Shown here: one piece after another, positions 12,056-22,872 of the stretch
Position numbering within the stretch: the stretch's first letter is position 1
How the letters are laid out: every line of letters begins with the position of its first letter
Assembly: GCF_963678635.1 (NCBI RefSeq)
Contig: NC_087063.1
Location: 41,928,759-41,992,758, forward strand
Length of the DNA: 64,000 nt
Direction: 5' to 3'
Source: Symsagittifera roscoffensis
Lineage: Eukaryota > Xenacoelomorpha > Acoela > Convolutidae
Translations under genes and position numbers: made by a program
The notes under the pieces: model-generated
What the model was told of the DNA's origin: nothing
Database searches by the model: none
The model's input: only the letters and a program-made list of their open reading frames with translations

Positions 12056-13400
12056 TACGAGAAAAAACTACAAAAAAAGTTTTTTCTTGCTACATTTCTC
12101 TCAACAGATTTTGCGAGGTGTTTATTTGAAAATTTATTTGGTTTCCGCATACATTATTCATGAAATGTTTCCGCGGTATCTCGCAACAAAAGAAATCTCG
12201 TTTTAACACTAGGCGCTAAAACCGAGTTTTGGCTGCCGATCAAAAAATTGGAATCCAGTTACAATGCCAATTTTGGACACAAAAGATTATAACTGTTTTT
12301 TTTTTACTCCGTAGACAAAAACCTTTATAGCAGTTGGGGAAAATTGAAGCGAACAAATGCTGGATTTCGCTGTTCTTATTCTAGTCAGTTTAATTTTATT
12401 GTCGCTGGATTCCATAAGCACATTTTCAACTGTTTGAATTTTATAATATGAATTTGAATTTTTCATCACTTTAAAAACGCAAATAGTGAGTGTATCCCCG
12501 ACAACATGAGTTAACATAAATATTTTCAAGGCAATTTATATTAGCCAATTAAAATTTAAAAAAGCCTGGCGTATGCCCTAAGAACGATCCACCAATTTGA
12601 TTATGCGGAAACGGCCAAATTAAAAGCCAAAATTTTTGTTTAAAAAAACCGACATTTAAAATGAGAATATGAAAAAGAATGAAACCTACCTTAATCAAAG
12701 CTTCGTTATTATAAAATAAATTTACTTGTTTAAAAAAAGTGTATTGCACCACACTGATTTAGGCGACGTTTATAAGGGTCCCGAAACAGACACTTTTTCA
12801 TTGGCTAGACGAGGATTTGAATCATGTATGCACCAGACCGTATGGCCCTAATTTTTCAAGATTTTCAACCTTCCAAGAAAAACTGCAGGCCAACATTAAA
12901 ATTTTGTTTTAATGGATTTTCTATTCTAGACACCAATTTCTGAAGGTATGTATACTTCGAACATTTTTGTTGGAATATGGTAGTAGTCAGGGTGAAGAAT
13001 TTGGTAATGGCTAACGGTTTCTTTTGAAACTACAAAAAGGATGCTTATTACTGTAAATGTAAGCCGAAGAAAAAAACTATATCGTAGATTTAGCTTTAGT
13101 TATAACAGGCAAGCCAATCATTTTTCGTTGCTACTTTCGGTTTCTTGGGTATCACTTCCTAAAAGATGATGGCCGGAAATTATGGAATCTCACATTCTAC
13201 GGACGCCTCTTCTCAGAGTGTTTTTTTTTTCGAAATTGCTCGGTGCGTGTTGCTAGTCAGGCTACTGGCGCGTGGTCATCACTAGGTATGCCTAAACAGA
13301 TTGGCACAAATGAATCACTCAGTAGGGACTTTCGCAATTCTGGGGATGAATTCACCTACTTCTGAACCCTCTCGGTCAAAACGTATTCAGGTGTCAGCGT
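12056..13400. other. No recognised feature
   Basis: AT-rich DNA. A GATTTGAATC word near 12810 faintly recalls a tRNA B-box but lacks a partner A-box and a clover-leaf. Confidence 0.35.
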
Positions 13401-13736
13401 TCATGGATGCGCGGTTCCCTCTTGCAATTGAGCTGATGCTGGAGTAATCTTGGGTCTTCCCCTAGGTAAAGAGGTCAAATGAGGATAATCAAATTTCCGG
13501 TTGCATTCCATCAATAAGTAGAGCTTCTTATTCGTCCAAAGAACCAAAACTATTTTATTAGTTCTCATTCTTTTTAGTAAAAATTTTTGAATAGATTGAA
13601 GAGTTTTACCACTTAATAAGAATGGATTTTGAGCATTAGATTTAGTTTTCAGAGCCTGTAAAATTTTGTCAATGATACCGATAAATTGATTTTTGACTTT
13701 TTTCACATGTAATTGTTGGTTTCCGCCACATACTGT
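13401..13736 (-). CDS. Unassigned open frame running out of the Helentron array
   Basis: About 110 codons are open upstream of the first Helentron-like copy; the nominal first ~20 codons lie inside that copy and are not native. The frame contains KNQFIGIIDKILQALKTKSN and LLSGKTLQSIQKFLLKRMRT, which are lysine-rich and helix-like, and a C-terminal SLPRGRPKITP. No family is recognised. It could be a fragment of an older element or an exon cut by the insertion. Confidence 0.25.
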   Translation of the reverse strand, partial: TVCGGNQQLHVKKVKNQFIGIIDKILQALKTKSNAQNPFLLSGKTLQSIQKFLLKRMRTNKIVLVLWTNKKLYLLMECNRKFDYPHLTSLPRGRPKITPASAQLQEGTAHP

Positions 13737-13737
13737 T

Positions 13738-14265
13738 GTTCCGACTTTCGATACGAAAGTAACGGAATATTTGTGCTCGGAGTGGGTTTTTTTTTCTTCA
13801 GACAAATTTCGATTTTTTAACTAGCCATTTTTGACGGAAGTTTTTGATGTCATTCAAAAGGTATTGTTGCCCTGTGCTTAAATTTGAAAAGATATTTCAC
13901 CTGTGATCATTTTTCGTAAAGTTATGGGGGTTTAAGGATTGGCATTTTGGCCAATTTGGGACAATAAACGCGCGATATATTTCGCGCTATTAAAGCGTAA
14001 GCGGAGATTTAATCCGTCTTAGAAATCGTTCCAAATTGATTGAAAGAAGCTTATTTGCCATAATTGATTCGTTACTAGACGCGAAATTTATCACTTTGTA
14101 CTTTATATGGCGTGTGTGGGGATAATTTTCACAAAAAATCTCAAATTTGAAAAAAAAAATTTCAATTTATTTTTTTACTTTAAGTTTTTTCAAGTCATTA
14201 CTGCTTCATAGATCTTAAAAGGCAGCCGGAACATTCAGGGTTTTGCCCTAATACGAGCAGTCTTG
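13738..14265 (+). mobile_element. Helentron-like element, complete copy
   Basis: It begins GTTCCGAC, followed at once by a 7-bp stem hairpin (ACTTTCG-ATA-CGAAAGT), and ends in a short hairpin region and GAGCAGTCTTG. A mid-element palindrome, GCGCGATATATTTCGCGC, is at about 13971. The 5' GTTCCGAC has an inverted partner that sits inside the 3' end, before the last hairpin: asymmetric inverted repeats. T bases flank both ends. These are the marks of Helentron/Helitron2-type non-autonomous elements. There are no coding frames. Confidence 0.75.
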
Positions 14266-14400
14266 TTTCTGTTTCTGAGCTATTTTGTTGCTCAAAATTC
14301 CTACGCGGAGCTTAGAGACAAGGGTCTAACCTTTGTCAGCGGAATGTATTAACAAATCTTGAAATATCACAATTTCAACAAATAAGTGCAGGCCTTTAAT
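14266..14400 (+). repeat. Inter-element spacer, repeated at 14933-15067
   Basis: The ~135-bp spacer (CTGTTTCTGAGCTATTTTG ... AAGTGCAGGCCTTTAA) between Helentron-like copies 1 and 2 recurs almost unchanged between copies 2 and 3. The amplified unit is therefore element plus flank, about 665 bp, not the element alone. Confidence 0.9.
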
Positions 14401-14401
14401 T

Positions 14402-14932
14402 GTTCCGACTTTCGATACGGAAGCAACGGAAAATTTGTGCTCGGGGTGGGTTTTTTTTTCTTCAGACAAATTTTGACTTTTGAACTAGCCATTTTTGACG
14501 GAATTTTTTAAATATCATTCAAAATGTCTTGTTGTCCTGAGCTCAAATTTGAAAGATATTTCACCTGTGATCATTTTTTGTAAAGTTATGAGGTTTTAAA
14601 GGTTGTCATTTTGGGCAATTTGAGACAATTAACGCGCGATATATTTCGCGCTATTAACGCGTAAACGGAGAGTTAATCCGTCTTAGAAATCGTTCCAAAT
14701 TGATTGAAGGAAGCGTATTTGCCATAATTGATTCGTTACTATAAGCGAAATTTATCACTTTGTACTTTATATGGCGTGTGGGGGGATAATTTTCACAAAA
14801 AATCTCAAATTTGAAAACAAAAATTTCAATTTATTTTTTTTCTACATTAAGTTTGTTCAAGTTATTATTGCTTTATAGATCTTAGAAGGGAGTCGGAACA
14901 TTCAGGGCTTTGCCCTGACACGAGCAGTCTTG
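14402..14932 (+). mobile_element. Helentron-like element, complete copy
   Basis: The best-preserved copy of the array. The 3' end reads AGTCGGAACATTCAGGGCTT and then completes a perfect 6-bp stem (CAGGGC-TTT-GCCCTG) about 15 bases before the terminal CTTG. GTCGGAACA is the inverted partner of the 5' TGTTCCGAC. It is separated from copies 1 and 3 by the duplicated spacer. Confidence 0.8.
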
Positions 14933-15068
14933 TTTCTGTTTCTGAGCTATTTTGCTGCTCAAAATTCCTACGCGGAGCTTAGAGACAAGGGTCTAACCAT
15001 TGTCAGCGGAATGTATTAACAAATCTTGAAATATCACAATTTCAACAAATAAGTGCAGGCCTTTAACT

Positions 15069-15420
15069 GTTCCGACTTTCGATACGAAAGCAACGGAATA
15101 TTTGTGCTCGGGGATAGTTTTTTTTCTTCAGACAAATTTCGACTTTTGAACTAGTCATTCTTGACGGAATTTTTTTATATCATTCAAAAGGTATTTTTGT
15201 CCTGAGCTCAAATTTGAAAAGATATTTCACCTGTGATCATTTTTTGTAAAGTTATGAGGTTTTAAACATTTTGGGGCAATTTGAGACAATTAACGCGCGA
15301 TATATTTCGCGCTATTAACGCGTAAGCGGAGAGTTAATCCGTCTCAAAATCGTTCCAAATTGGTTGAAAGAAGCTTATTTACGATAATTGATTTGTTACA
15401 AGGAGCTAAATCTACAAGGG
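15069..15420 (+). mobile_element. Helentron-like element, 3' truncated copy
   Basis: It starts GTTCCGACTTTCGATACGA and follows the family through the GCGCGATATATTTCGCGC hairpin and TTGATTTGTTAC, then diverges near 15420. It lacks the 3' hairpin and CTTG end. It closes the head-to-tail array. Confidence 0.75.
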
Positions 15421-16400
15421 CAAAAACCGAAAAAAAGTTTAACCAATGAGCTGGATCCTCTTCAACTCTTTTCTCCGTTTGGAACGTCTTTGCATCCATA
15501 TAAAGGTGAGCCTCGTAAAAGAAAGTACATCCCATCACAGGCGACTCCGAGTGCGCCTCGACCGTGAATATAAAGTGTCGTTTATCACAACAGCCTGCCT
15601 CTCGGAAACTTTTAGCGCTTTTGTACTAAATACTGGAAGATTTGTCGAATCGCTGAAGAGAGTCAAGAAAATATATCTATTTGACTTCACCATTAAGGGG
15701 AAATAATGGGAAGTGACAAGAAATTTTTTTAAAATGATTTAGTTCATTCAAAAACCAAGAAAAGTCTAACAATTTCGTTTTTGACTTTCATTGGTCATTC
15801 TTGTCCGGTAATGACGACGCATCACAAGATGTCCAGGCTCCTCTCCAAAGACTTCGTCTAGTGTAATGTCTGTCCCCAGGCAACATCTTTCTACTGATTC
15901 TTTGGAGGTTGTTGCCGCTGATTACGTGTAAGATCTTCTAAGACTCCACACGTTCTTCTCCTCATAAAGCGTCCTCAAGGAAGGTTCGCTCAGTTGACTG
16001 CAACAGCTTCCGTCGGAGGCGCTCCCGAAAGTTTTTCTTCATGTCGAGTGCCAACACTTTGAACAATTTTGAAAGGTTCGCCTATTCTGGAACTTTTTCA
16101 AGGGGCACTTAATCTCCAGCTAACTTCCTTTATCAAATTGAAGCTCACCTTGGCTGCATCAGGTCAGCCATTTGATGTACATCTCGCTTCTCACCTATTC
16201 TGTCCTGAAGATCTCCCGGAAAAACATTTTGGCGGGAACCCCACAGAACAGGAACTTCCGCCTCTTCTGCCGTCTTTGCAGAAGCCTTTCGCTTTGCAGC
16301 GGATCATATTGGAAGCATTCGAAAAACATTTCGCACATTCTAAAACATGGCAACATTTGTCACTTGATTTCAAGGAACTTGATTAAGTTAATCAATGAAA
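15421..16400. other. GC-richer unassigned stretch
   Basis: From about 15440 to 16380 the base composition is clearly less AT-rich than around it and frames are open on both strands (for example + 16069-16386 and + 15446-15706). No family motif is recognisable in any frame and no splice pattern is convincing. It may be a decayed transposon coding region. Confidence 0.3.
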
Positions 16401-17164
16401 TCCTTGACATGGTGTCTTTCAACAGGAATTGTCTTGCTGCGCGAAATATTAATGTTTTTGTTATATCAAACACATTTGTATGTGCCTTTTGTATCCATAA
16501 TTCCTTTTGACCCATCTGTGTCAAATAGTACTGTCTGATACAAAACAAAATTTATGAAAAGTTTCAAATGAAAAATGGATATGAGAAAATAGAAATCATA
16601 TCACAAGCTGTATTTACATAAGCCGAATACTTATACAAATACGATTTCCCAGTGTTTTTCAAATTATTTGCGTACCGTTTTCCATAATTTTTCAAATCAT
16701 TTTTCTCTATCAGTCTTTAAAGTCAAAACTTTTCAATCTTAGGTTTTCAAATCTTTTCAATCTTAAGTCAAAGGTTGAAACGTTTCGAATTTAAAATTGT
16801 AAGACTAGGGTTCCTTAGAGAAACTTGATTTGAAAATTTTACTAAGCGTATTCGTATAATTGTAAGAGATAACAATTTTGACATAACCAGCTAATATCTG
16901 TAGATTCATGTGCTATTAAACTAGCACGGTCAAAAATATTTCAACTTTTTCTCTAAATCACAATAGATTATTCACAGAGTTTCAAGAGATATTTTTTCTC
17001 AGAATTTGAATTGAATGCGATATAGTTATGCGTTTTTTGCTTTGCTAAATAACTTGATAGTTTGATGCCTTAATTCTGTTTTTTTTTAAAATGCTAGCCT
17101 TGAATTGAAAAAAAATAACATTTTAGTTTTTACTTGAAAAAACGTTCTTTTTAGCCCAAATATT
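16401..17164. other. No recognised feature
   Basis: AT-rich DNA downstream of the gag remnant. No pol motifs are present where a protease or reverse transcriptase would be expected. Confidence 0.4.
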
Positions 17165-17935
17165 TTACTGCATCGTCTTGATTTGGTTTTTGTGCTTGAT
17201 ACCTTTTTCTCGTCGTATTGCATATTCATATGCGTCTTGTGGACTCCTGGTTTGTGCTAATAGTTCCTCGGCTACTTTGTCGTTGTTCATATGTGCGGTG
17301 AACATGTCGCAAACACATTCTTCTTTGCGGTCTCCACAATCTGCCCGCGACGCTAATTCCGCGAGGTCCGAATGGAATTGTTCTAAGCTCTCATTCTTTT
17401 TCTGTTTTCGACAAATGAAATTGTACCTTTCAAAAGCGATGATTCTAGTTGTGATAAAAATATCTTCGAGGGTTGTCATCAGTTCTTGAGTGGAAACGGC
17501 GTGTAATTCCAAATTAGGACGTTTCTGTTGTATTTGTCTTTGTCCTTCCGCTCCTAAGCATAAGAATATGTAGCTGCGTACTTTCGCGTCTGCTTCGTCC
17601 CATCTGAATGAATTACAGAGTACTCTTTTTTTCCTCGCTTTGATCACATGGTTTTCCCAGCCTACTTTTTCTCTTGATTTCTGACCTCTCTGTTCTTCCT
17701 TTGTGCTTCAGTTTCTCCCGTGATTTCAAGTTCGTACACGGGCTCTGCCGGTTCAACTAATGTTGGTCGGGCTCTCAATAGATTTCGTACTTCTATCCCA
17801 TCTTTCGCAAATATCGCCATTTCCATTATCGCATCCCACTTAGACCACTCTAGAGGTGGTTCGGCTGATGCCTTCTCCCAGAAGGGGTTTATGTTGAGTG
17901 AGTTTTTGGAATATCCTGCTGGCTGCGCCATGTCA
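17165..17935 (-). pseudogene. Ty3/gypsy gag remnant, frameshifted, gag only
   Basis: The reading starts MAQPAGYSKNS at 17935, like the MAQPKRPSRG start of the gypsy gag at 30907. After a frameshift near 17655 it continues with a typical retroelement gag core: VRSYIFLCLGAEGQRQ, ERYNFICRKQKKNESLEQF, LASRADCGDRKEE, then a C-terminal YEYAIRREKG. This matches the gypsy capsid pattern in which an F-x-R-x-Q-x-E-x-L helix precedes a short cysteine-bearing loop. It stops at 17165 before any CCHC knuckle, and no protease, RT or integrase follows. Capsid proteins of this family assemble cytoplasmic particles around element RNA. It is a truncated relative of the 26-31 kb element, or a separate related family. 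Confidence 0.8.
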
Positions 17936-18290
17936 TACCTCAACGTATGATCGGCTGATTCCAGAATCCCATTGGATCGACAAACAGATAAGCTAACGCG
18001 GAGCGAGATAAAACGGCCAATCTGAACCAATGTTTATTCATGCTCTGACCGTTCATTCGGTCAGTGTCTGAGAGAAGATCTCTCAAGATCGAGTGACCGG
18101 CTAAATGTATGTTTATGGCATGCAACATCATAAACATATACAACAACATAAATCATAAGTAAACCTATATATGTATCTAAGTTTTGTCGGTCCATGCCGG
18201 ATGACAGCCGGGTTGCATGATCGTGATTGCTCTGTTGCAATAGGACTCGGTTTATAAGGAACCACAATGTTGAAACTTCCAATCTAGGGT
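17936..18290. other. Leader/possible LTR region of the gag remnant
   Basis: This lies immediately 5' of the gag start on the - strand and is less AT-rich than the flanks. It should contain the primer-binding site and LTR end, but I could not pair it with a second LTR in the window, so the boundary is inferred only from position. Confidence 0.3.
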
Positions 18291-19320
18291 AAATTTTTAA
18301 CTTCGAGTAGATTTTGTTTTTGAACTGTCATCTAAACTCAAACTAAACATCTTTGAAATATATCCAAAAAATTTTTTATCACATAATAACAGAACTTTTA
18401 AAAAAACTTTTGTTTTTACTCTTTCCTCAGTTTTGGGGCGATCCCAGCTCAGAAGTTGTTCAGTTATTTTCATCTGCCCCCTCGAGGAGCGTTGTTTGTA
18501 AAGCATCTCGACTCTGAGAAGACGCTGGAGCTATCCACCTTGCCGGCCACTCGACTGCTCCTCGAAAATTTTTTTCTCTGTTCATCTAGGAAAAATTATT
18601 GGCTGTAGCTGACCCCCTCTTAAAGTTTTCCGAAGCTGGGTCCTTGACCACTCGCTGGTGTTAGACTGGCGCTCCGCAGATTCTTATCTGCCTGCACCAA
18701 CCTCGTTTTGAACTTTGTTTGACCAATTGTAACTTCGGGTTTGGGCTGAGGGCACGCTTTCTTGGACGATGAACAACTTTCTGCGAAATCCGCTGAGAAG
18801 TCATAAAACTTAAGACAATTCAAAAAAAGACTATTTTACATGAAGTTAAACGTTTGCTTTAATAACGGTATTATAACACCTCTACACTTGACCTGCCAGT
18901 TTTGCTCATCCTATAGAGGGTCGCTTTTCCTTACAATTTTGTTAGATGTCCTTGATCAGCCGAATTTCTTGGACTTAGATACATGCTTTAGATACAATGT
19001 TCAGGGTTTCAGTTGATATATAGTAAACAAGTGGTACCAGTAAAAATATATATATATATATATCAAACAGGTGGTAAGTATTCAAAAGTATGCTTGTTTT
19101 TAAAAGGGAATTAAAATTTTACTTTCACTCATATACGTTGATTACGTTGAAATTGAAATATGTGCACTCAATAACTAAAATTTTCTCCTGTTGCAGTTCA
19201 TTATATGTAAATCTGTTAATAAGAAGAACTCTGAAGAGTGGTATAGTTCTGCTTGCTAAAAAAAATTATATAATAAGCACGTAGCAAACTATGTTTTTCT
19301 AAGTTGCGACAATTTTTTAG
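18291..19320. other. No recognised feature
   Basis: AT-rich DNA with a short (TA)n run near 19048-19062. It may hold the unseen 5' exon and promoter of the gene whose first recognisable exon starts at 19321. Confidence 0.35.
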
Positions 19321-19593
19321 ATTACGATTAGTAGAAGCGTCGCGACTGGGGTAGGGGCAGTGTCTGTCGGTGCAGCTGCCATGGTCGCACCATGGAGTCT
19401 TTTGTTCATTCCATTTATTTTGCCCTTAACATGGAAGTCGTGTCATCGTTGTTCATTTCAAGGAGCTTCAGAGCGTATACTGCGAGCCAAACCAACGGAA
19501 GCTGAGAGCCAGGAGCATATTTTGATTCGCTCATCTATGTCTAGTCAGCAGAAGCATGGAGTTGACGCACTTCAGATGTTTGCAGAAGCAAAA
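19321..19593 (+). CDS. Probable 5' exon of PARP-like gene 1, membrane-segment exon
   Basis: The frame is open between a good acceptor (AATTTTTTAG at 19311-19320) and a good donor (AAA|GTTAAGT at 19594), 91 codons, phase 0 at both ends. It encodes ATGVGAVSVGAAAMVAPWSL followed by LFIPFILPLTW, a hydrophobic segment long enough to cross a membrane, then a charged stretch ending DALQMFAEAK. There is no clear start codon at the acceptor, so an upstream first exon is implied. Its phase does not match the next recognised exon (21432), so either one small exon is missing between them or this exon belongs to another transcript. Assignment to gene 1 rests on position and strand. Confidence 0.45.
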
Positions 19594-19868
19594 GTTAAGT
19601 ACTTTTCCCTAAAACATTATTAGGTTTTAAATAGATAGTTTAAGAGAAAACATGAAATTTTGCTTTTAGCTAACGCAGTCGCATCAAATTATCAATTGAT
19701 ATTTCGAGAAAAAAAATCCTTGATTCAGTAAATAACTAAAATCATAACTAAAGGCAAAATTTTCTACGTTGGCAGGTAAAAACTTACCCTACTCCTAAAA
19801 ATAAACTTCTCGTAGGACGCCATAAACGTATATGTACTAAACCGCGTTCTATTTTTCAAGTAAGAATA

Positions 19869-20601
19869 CAGTGCTGATTTAAATTAACCGGACAAAACGC
19901 GTTAAACTTGAAACTTCAAACGCATTTTTCTCAAATTGGGTTGAGTTTAGGTGAAAACTTATGAAGTCAAAACTTGCTTAAAATTTTAGCAGAATTAATA
20001 TGGTGTAATTTGTTTTGCGAAATTCGGGCCCAAAATTTTACCCCAAAAATGGGTCATTTTGGCTTTTCTTAGTTTATCAAAAATTACGCCAAAAATACCC
20101 AATCGATCACAGACATAATTAGATCAAAGTGAGCCCCTTACGTAGTCCAACAACCTTTAAGAAGGGTATAATCTCCAAAATATTGTATAAGTTAATTTAT
20201 TTTTGTTTGATAGACAAAAAAGGTCGTTTTTACTTATAAAATACCAATTTTTTATTTAAAAACAATTTTTAAACGATTTGCAAATTTTTTTTGGAGAAAA
20301 CACTCTTTATAAAGTTTGTTGGACTACGTAAGTAGCTCACTTTGATGTAATTATGTCTGTGATCGATTTGGTATTTTTGGCGTAATTTTTGATTAACTAA
20401 GAAAAGCCAAAATGACCCATTTTTGGGGTAAAATTTTGGGCCCGAATTTCGCAAAACAAATCACACCATATTAATTCTGCTAAAATTTTAAGCAAGTTTT
20501 GTCATCATAAGTTTTCACCTAAACTCAACCCAATTTGAGAAAAATGCGTTTGAAGTTTCAAGTTTAACGCGTTTTGTCCGGTTAAATTTAAATCAGCACT
20601 G
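19869..20601. mobile_element. Foldback MITE with ~295-bp arms, TA target duplication
   Basis: Arms 19869-~20163 and ~20306-20601 are near-perfect reverse complements, beginning CAGTGCTGATTTAAA and ending TTTAAATCAGCACTG. Both ends are flanked by TA (19867-19868 and 20602-20603). CAGTG termini and a TA duplication point to a Tc1/mariner-type transposase acting in trans. The ~140-bp centre has no coding potential. It lies in the inferred intron between 19593 and 21432. Confidence 0.85.
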
Positions 20602-20603
20602 TA

Positions 20604-21431
20604 TTCGAGTTGTTAATTGAGCGTTTTGACTCTCAGCGTCTTGAGAGAGCTCTGCAAGTGATTGGATCCTTTATAACTCGTAATTTTTTAACAGATGACT
20701 GGAACGATTTGCTAATTTCTAAAAAAAATGTATTTTACAGAATGAGTGTTATCAAATAAGTTGGGTCGAGAAACTGACAGTTTACTGAAAAAAACTGAAT
20801 TGAAAATAGCTCATATAAAAGACATGACTATTGAAGCTGAACTGTCATATATTCCTTAATTGAAACATTTTTCAAATAGACCCTTTCAAAACGCGTTTTT
20901 AGATTAATTCAGATATATTAAAAGAATAAATACAACCAGACTAGACAATTACAATGTTTCTGAAATGCTGCATTGAAATTTCTACCCTATCTTAACTCAG
21001 GAAGGGACTGGCCAAAACCCCACAATCCCCGAGTTTGTTTTTAATGCTCTAACTTTTATTCTCTAAAATTTATCTTATTTAAATATTATCTAACTTACTT
21101 ATCTAATTTAATTATTTTAAGGATAATTATAAATGTAAAAAGTATATATTATACTTAAGTAGTGAGAATATAAATCATAATAAAAATAGTAACAATTTTT
21201 TACTGGGGAGTAATCAATTCAAATTAGTCAAGATGGTTCTTCTTTACCATAGTTGAGGGTGTATAAGGTTCAAGTTTCAAAATGAACCATACTTTATATG
21301 CTTGATTAATTGGGAAAAAATGCCAGCATAACCATCAAAATTAAAATACACTGAAGAAAAAGCACCAAATTCTAGAAATACATTGTCCTTTCAGTATCTA
21401 ATTGTAACTGTTTTGGAGTAATGATTTTTAG
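20604..21431. other. Intronic AT-rich DNA
   Basis: No motif recognised. A small missing exon of gene 1 would be expected between 19594 and 21431 to repair the reading phase, but I could not identify one. Confidence 0.35.
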
Positions 21432-21515
21432 GAGGTCAGTTTCTCTTGGTTGATGGTGATTCAACTCAAGCGACAGATGTTGATACTTTTGCTGCTGCTT
21501 TCGTCCAGGACTGGG
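21432..21515 (+). CDS. PARP-like gene 1, short exon before catalytic domain
   Basis: The acceptor is GATTTTTAG at 21431 and the donor CTGGG|GTAATT at 21516. The frame reads GQFLLVDGDSTQATDVDTF then AAAFVQDW, and the single overhanging G joins AT of the next exon to give QDWDVAASRKK with no shift. Acidic and hydrophobic residues alternate as in a structured lead-in to the catalytic domain. The exact in-phase join supports the exon. Confidence 0.65.
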
Positions 21516-21748
21516 GTAATTTTTCGAGACAACGTTTGACAAAACTTACCTATTGTTGAACCCACACTTATTCTTACTCAAGTTTAAGTCTGATTAGGCA
21601 GAAAATGCATGTTGTGAAATCGATAATTTTGATGTTCTGCTCCGACACCACCATGCTTTCATCTCTGATAATTTTAAAAAGCAATTGCATTTACGCATTC
21701 ATTATTATTAGTGCATCATGAATCTTAAATTTTATTGTTTTATATTAG

Positions 21749-22215
21749 ATGTGGCTGCATCGAGAAAAAAAGGTTTGCTTCACGTTTTGTCGTTGCAAAG
21801 ATCTGATTTCGATTCAGACGGAGATAAAATTTTTCCATATCGTAATGGACAACAAAAACAAAGGGGAGGGTTGACATATTATCAACCTGATTCAAACTGG
21901 ATTCGGATTGGTTTGAACGTGAAGGAAAAATATGACGAAGGGAAAAACGACTGGTTGAAAAGCGACGGAAGCGCTGAGGAGTGGGCTATTGGATTTCATG
22001 GAAGCTCAGAACAGGGAACGAAAGATATCGCCCAAAGTCGGGAATTCTGGGTAAGTGGAAGTGGCCAGGCATACAGAGAATCAATCGATAGTAACTGCTT
22101 AAGTGACAACAAGGGGAAAAAATGTGGAAAAGGAGCATACTTTGCAGCGAAGATTGGAATAAGCGAAGCTGGATACGCTTCTTATAAACCAGATGGAATC
22201 ACATGCGTGCTACAG
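21749..22215 (+). CDS. PARP/ADP-ribosyltransferase-like gene 1, catalytic exon
   Basis: 467 bases, acceptor TATATTAG at 21748 and donor TACAG|GTTTGT at 22216; phase 1 in, phase 0 out. It encodes KKGLLHVLSLQRSDFDSDGD, GGLTYYQPDSNWIRIGLNV, EEWAIGFHGSSEQGTKDI and KKCGKGAYFAAKIGISEAGY, ending CVLQ. HGSS plus GAYF a few dozen residues later is the arrangement of the nicotinamide-site His and Tyr in PARP-fold ADP-ribosyltransferases, which transfer ADP-ribose from NAD. The family is inferred from this pattern; activity is not shown. The paralogue on the - strand at 57469-57003 has the same length and the same splice phases. An ATG at 21718 extends the frame upstream but lies in the intron. Confidence 0.75.
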
Positions 22216-22497
22216 GTTTGTTTTAAGAGCTCTTTTCTCTTTCATTTTGTTCTAAAATTAATTATGTTGTAGCATATCTGAATATATTTCTCAGAAAAAG
22301 ACTGATTCAAAAGCGTGTATAGCTTGTATCAGACTCTCGATAAGCTTTAGAAAATCCATAGCTTTTATAGAATAAATTTTACGATTAAATTGGGCCTATT
22401 TTCTTCGAAATACTTCAAAAATCACAAAAACTACATCCAAATTTTTAAAAATTTCAAAATTAACAAACATAGAAAAATTATTAGAGGTATCTTTTCA

Positions 22498-22626
22498 GCA
22501 GCATCTCCGTATTTTTCAAGGCTAATTGTAATTGCCATGCACCCTGGCGCTACCGCAAAAAAATCTCTTTTTGGTGACGAGGCGCTTCGGATGGTGGAAG
22601 CCAATGGTTATAGTATCGATGAGTGA
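22498..22626 (+). CDS. Possible alternative terminal exon inside gene 1 intron
   Basis: After an acceptor-like TATCTTTTCAG at 22497 the frame reads SPYFSRLIVIAMHP, GATAKKSLFGDEALRMVEAN, GYSIDE, then a stop. The text is protein-like, unlike the AT-rich surroundings. Its phase does not match the phase-0 end of the catalytic exon, so direct splicing from 22215 would break the frame. It may be the end of an unrelated nested gene or an exon fragment. Confidence 0.3.
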   Translation, partial: AASPYFSRLIVIAMHPGATAKKSLFGDEALRMVEANGYSIDE

Positions 22627-22872
22627 GGCTTTATAGAAAAACTTTGTATTCGAAGTTTAGCTCATTTTTTTTCTTTATTTTTAGTTTTTCTTTGTTTTTT
22701 TTTGACGTGATTTGTTCTTTGTATATATGTTCATTAAAATTGATTCTAAATAATTAAAAGCTAAATCCTATTTTTCTCCCCGCATTTTTTGAACTCAATC
22801 ACGCTTGTTTAGCTATTCCTTTATATAAGAATAATTTTCGATGAATTATGGGTTGCTTATTTAATTTCAAAG

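Noticed and set aside
12780-12850. tRNA or second SINE (GATTTGAATC, B-box-like)
   Set aside because: No A box at the right distance, no A-tail and no target duplication.
13738-15420. CRISPR array
   Set aside because: Copies of ~530 bp with near-identical spacers and hairpin termini in a eukaryotic context are a transposon array.
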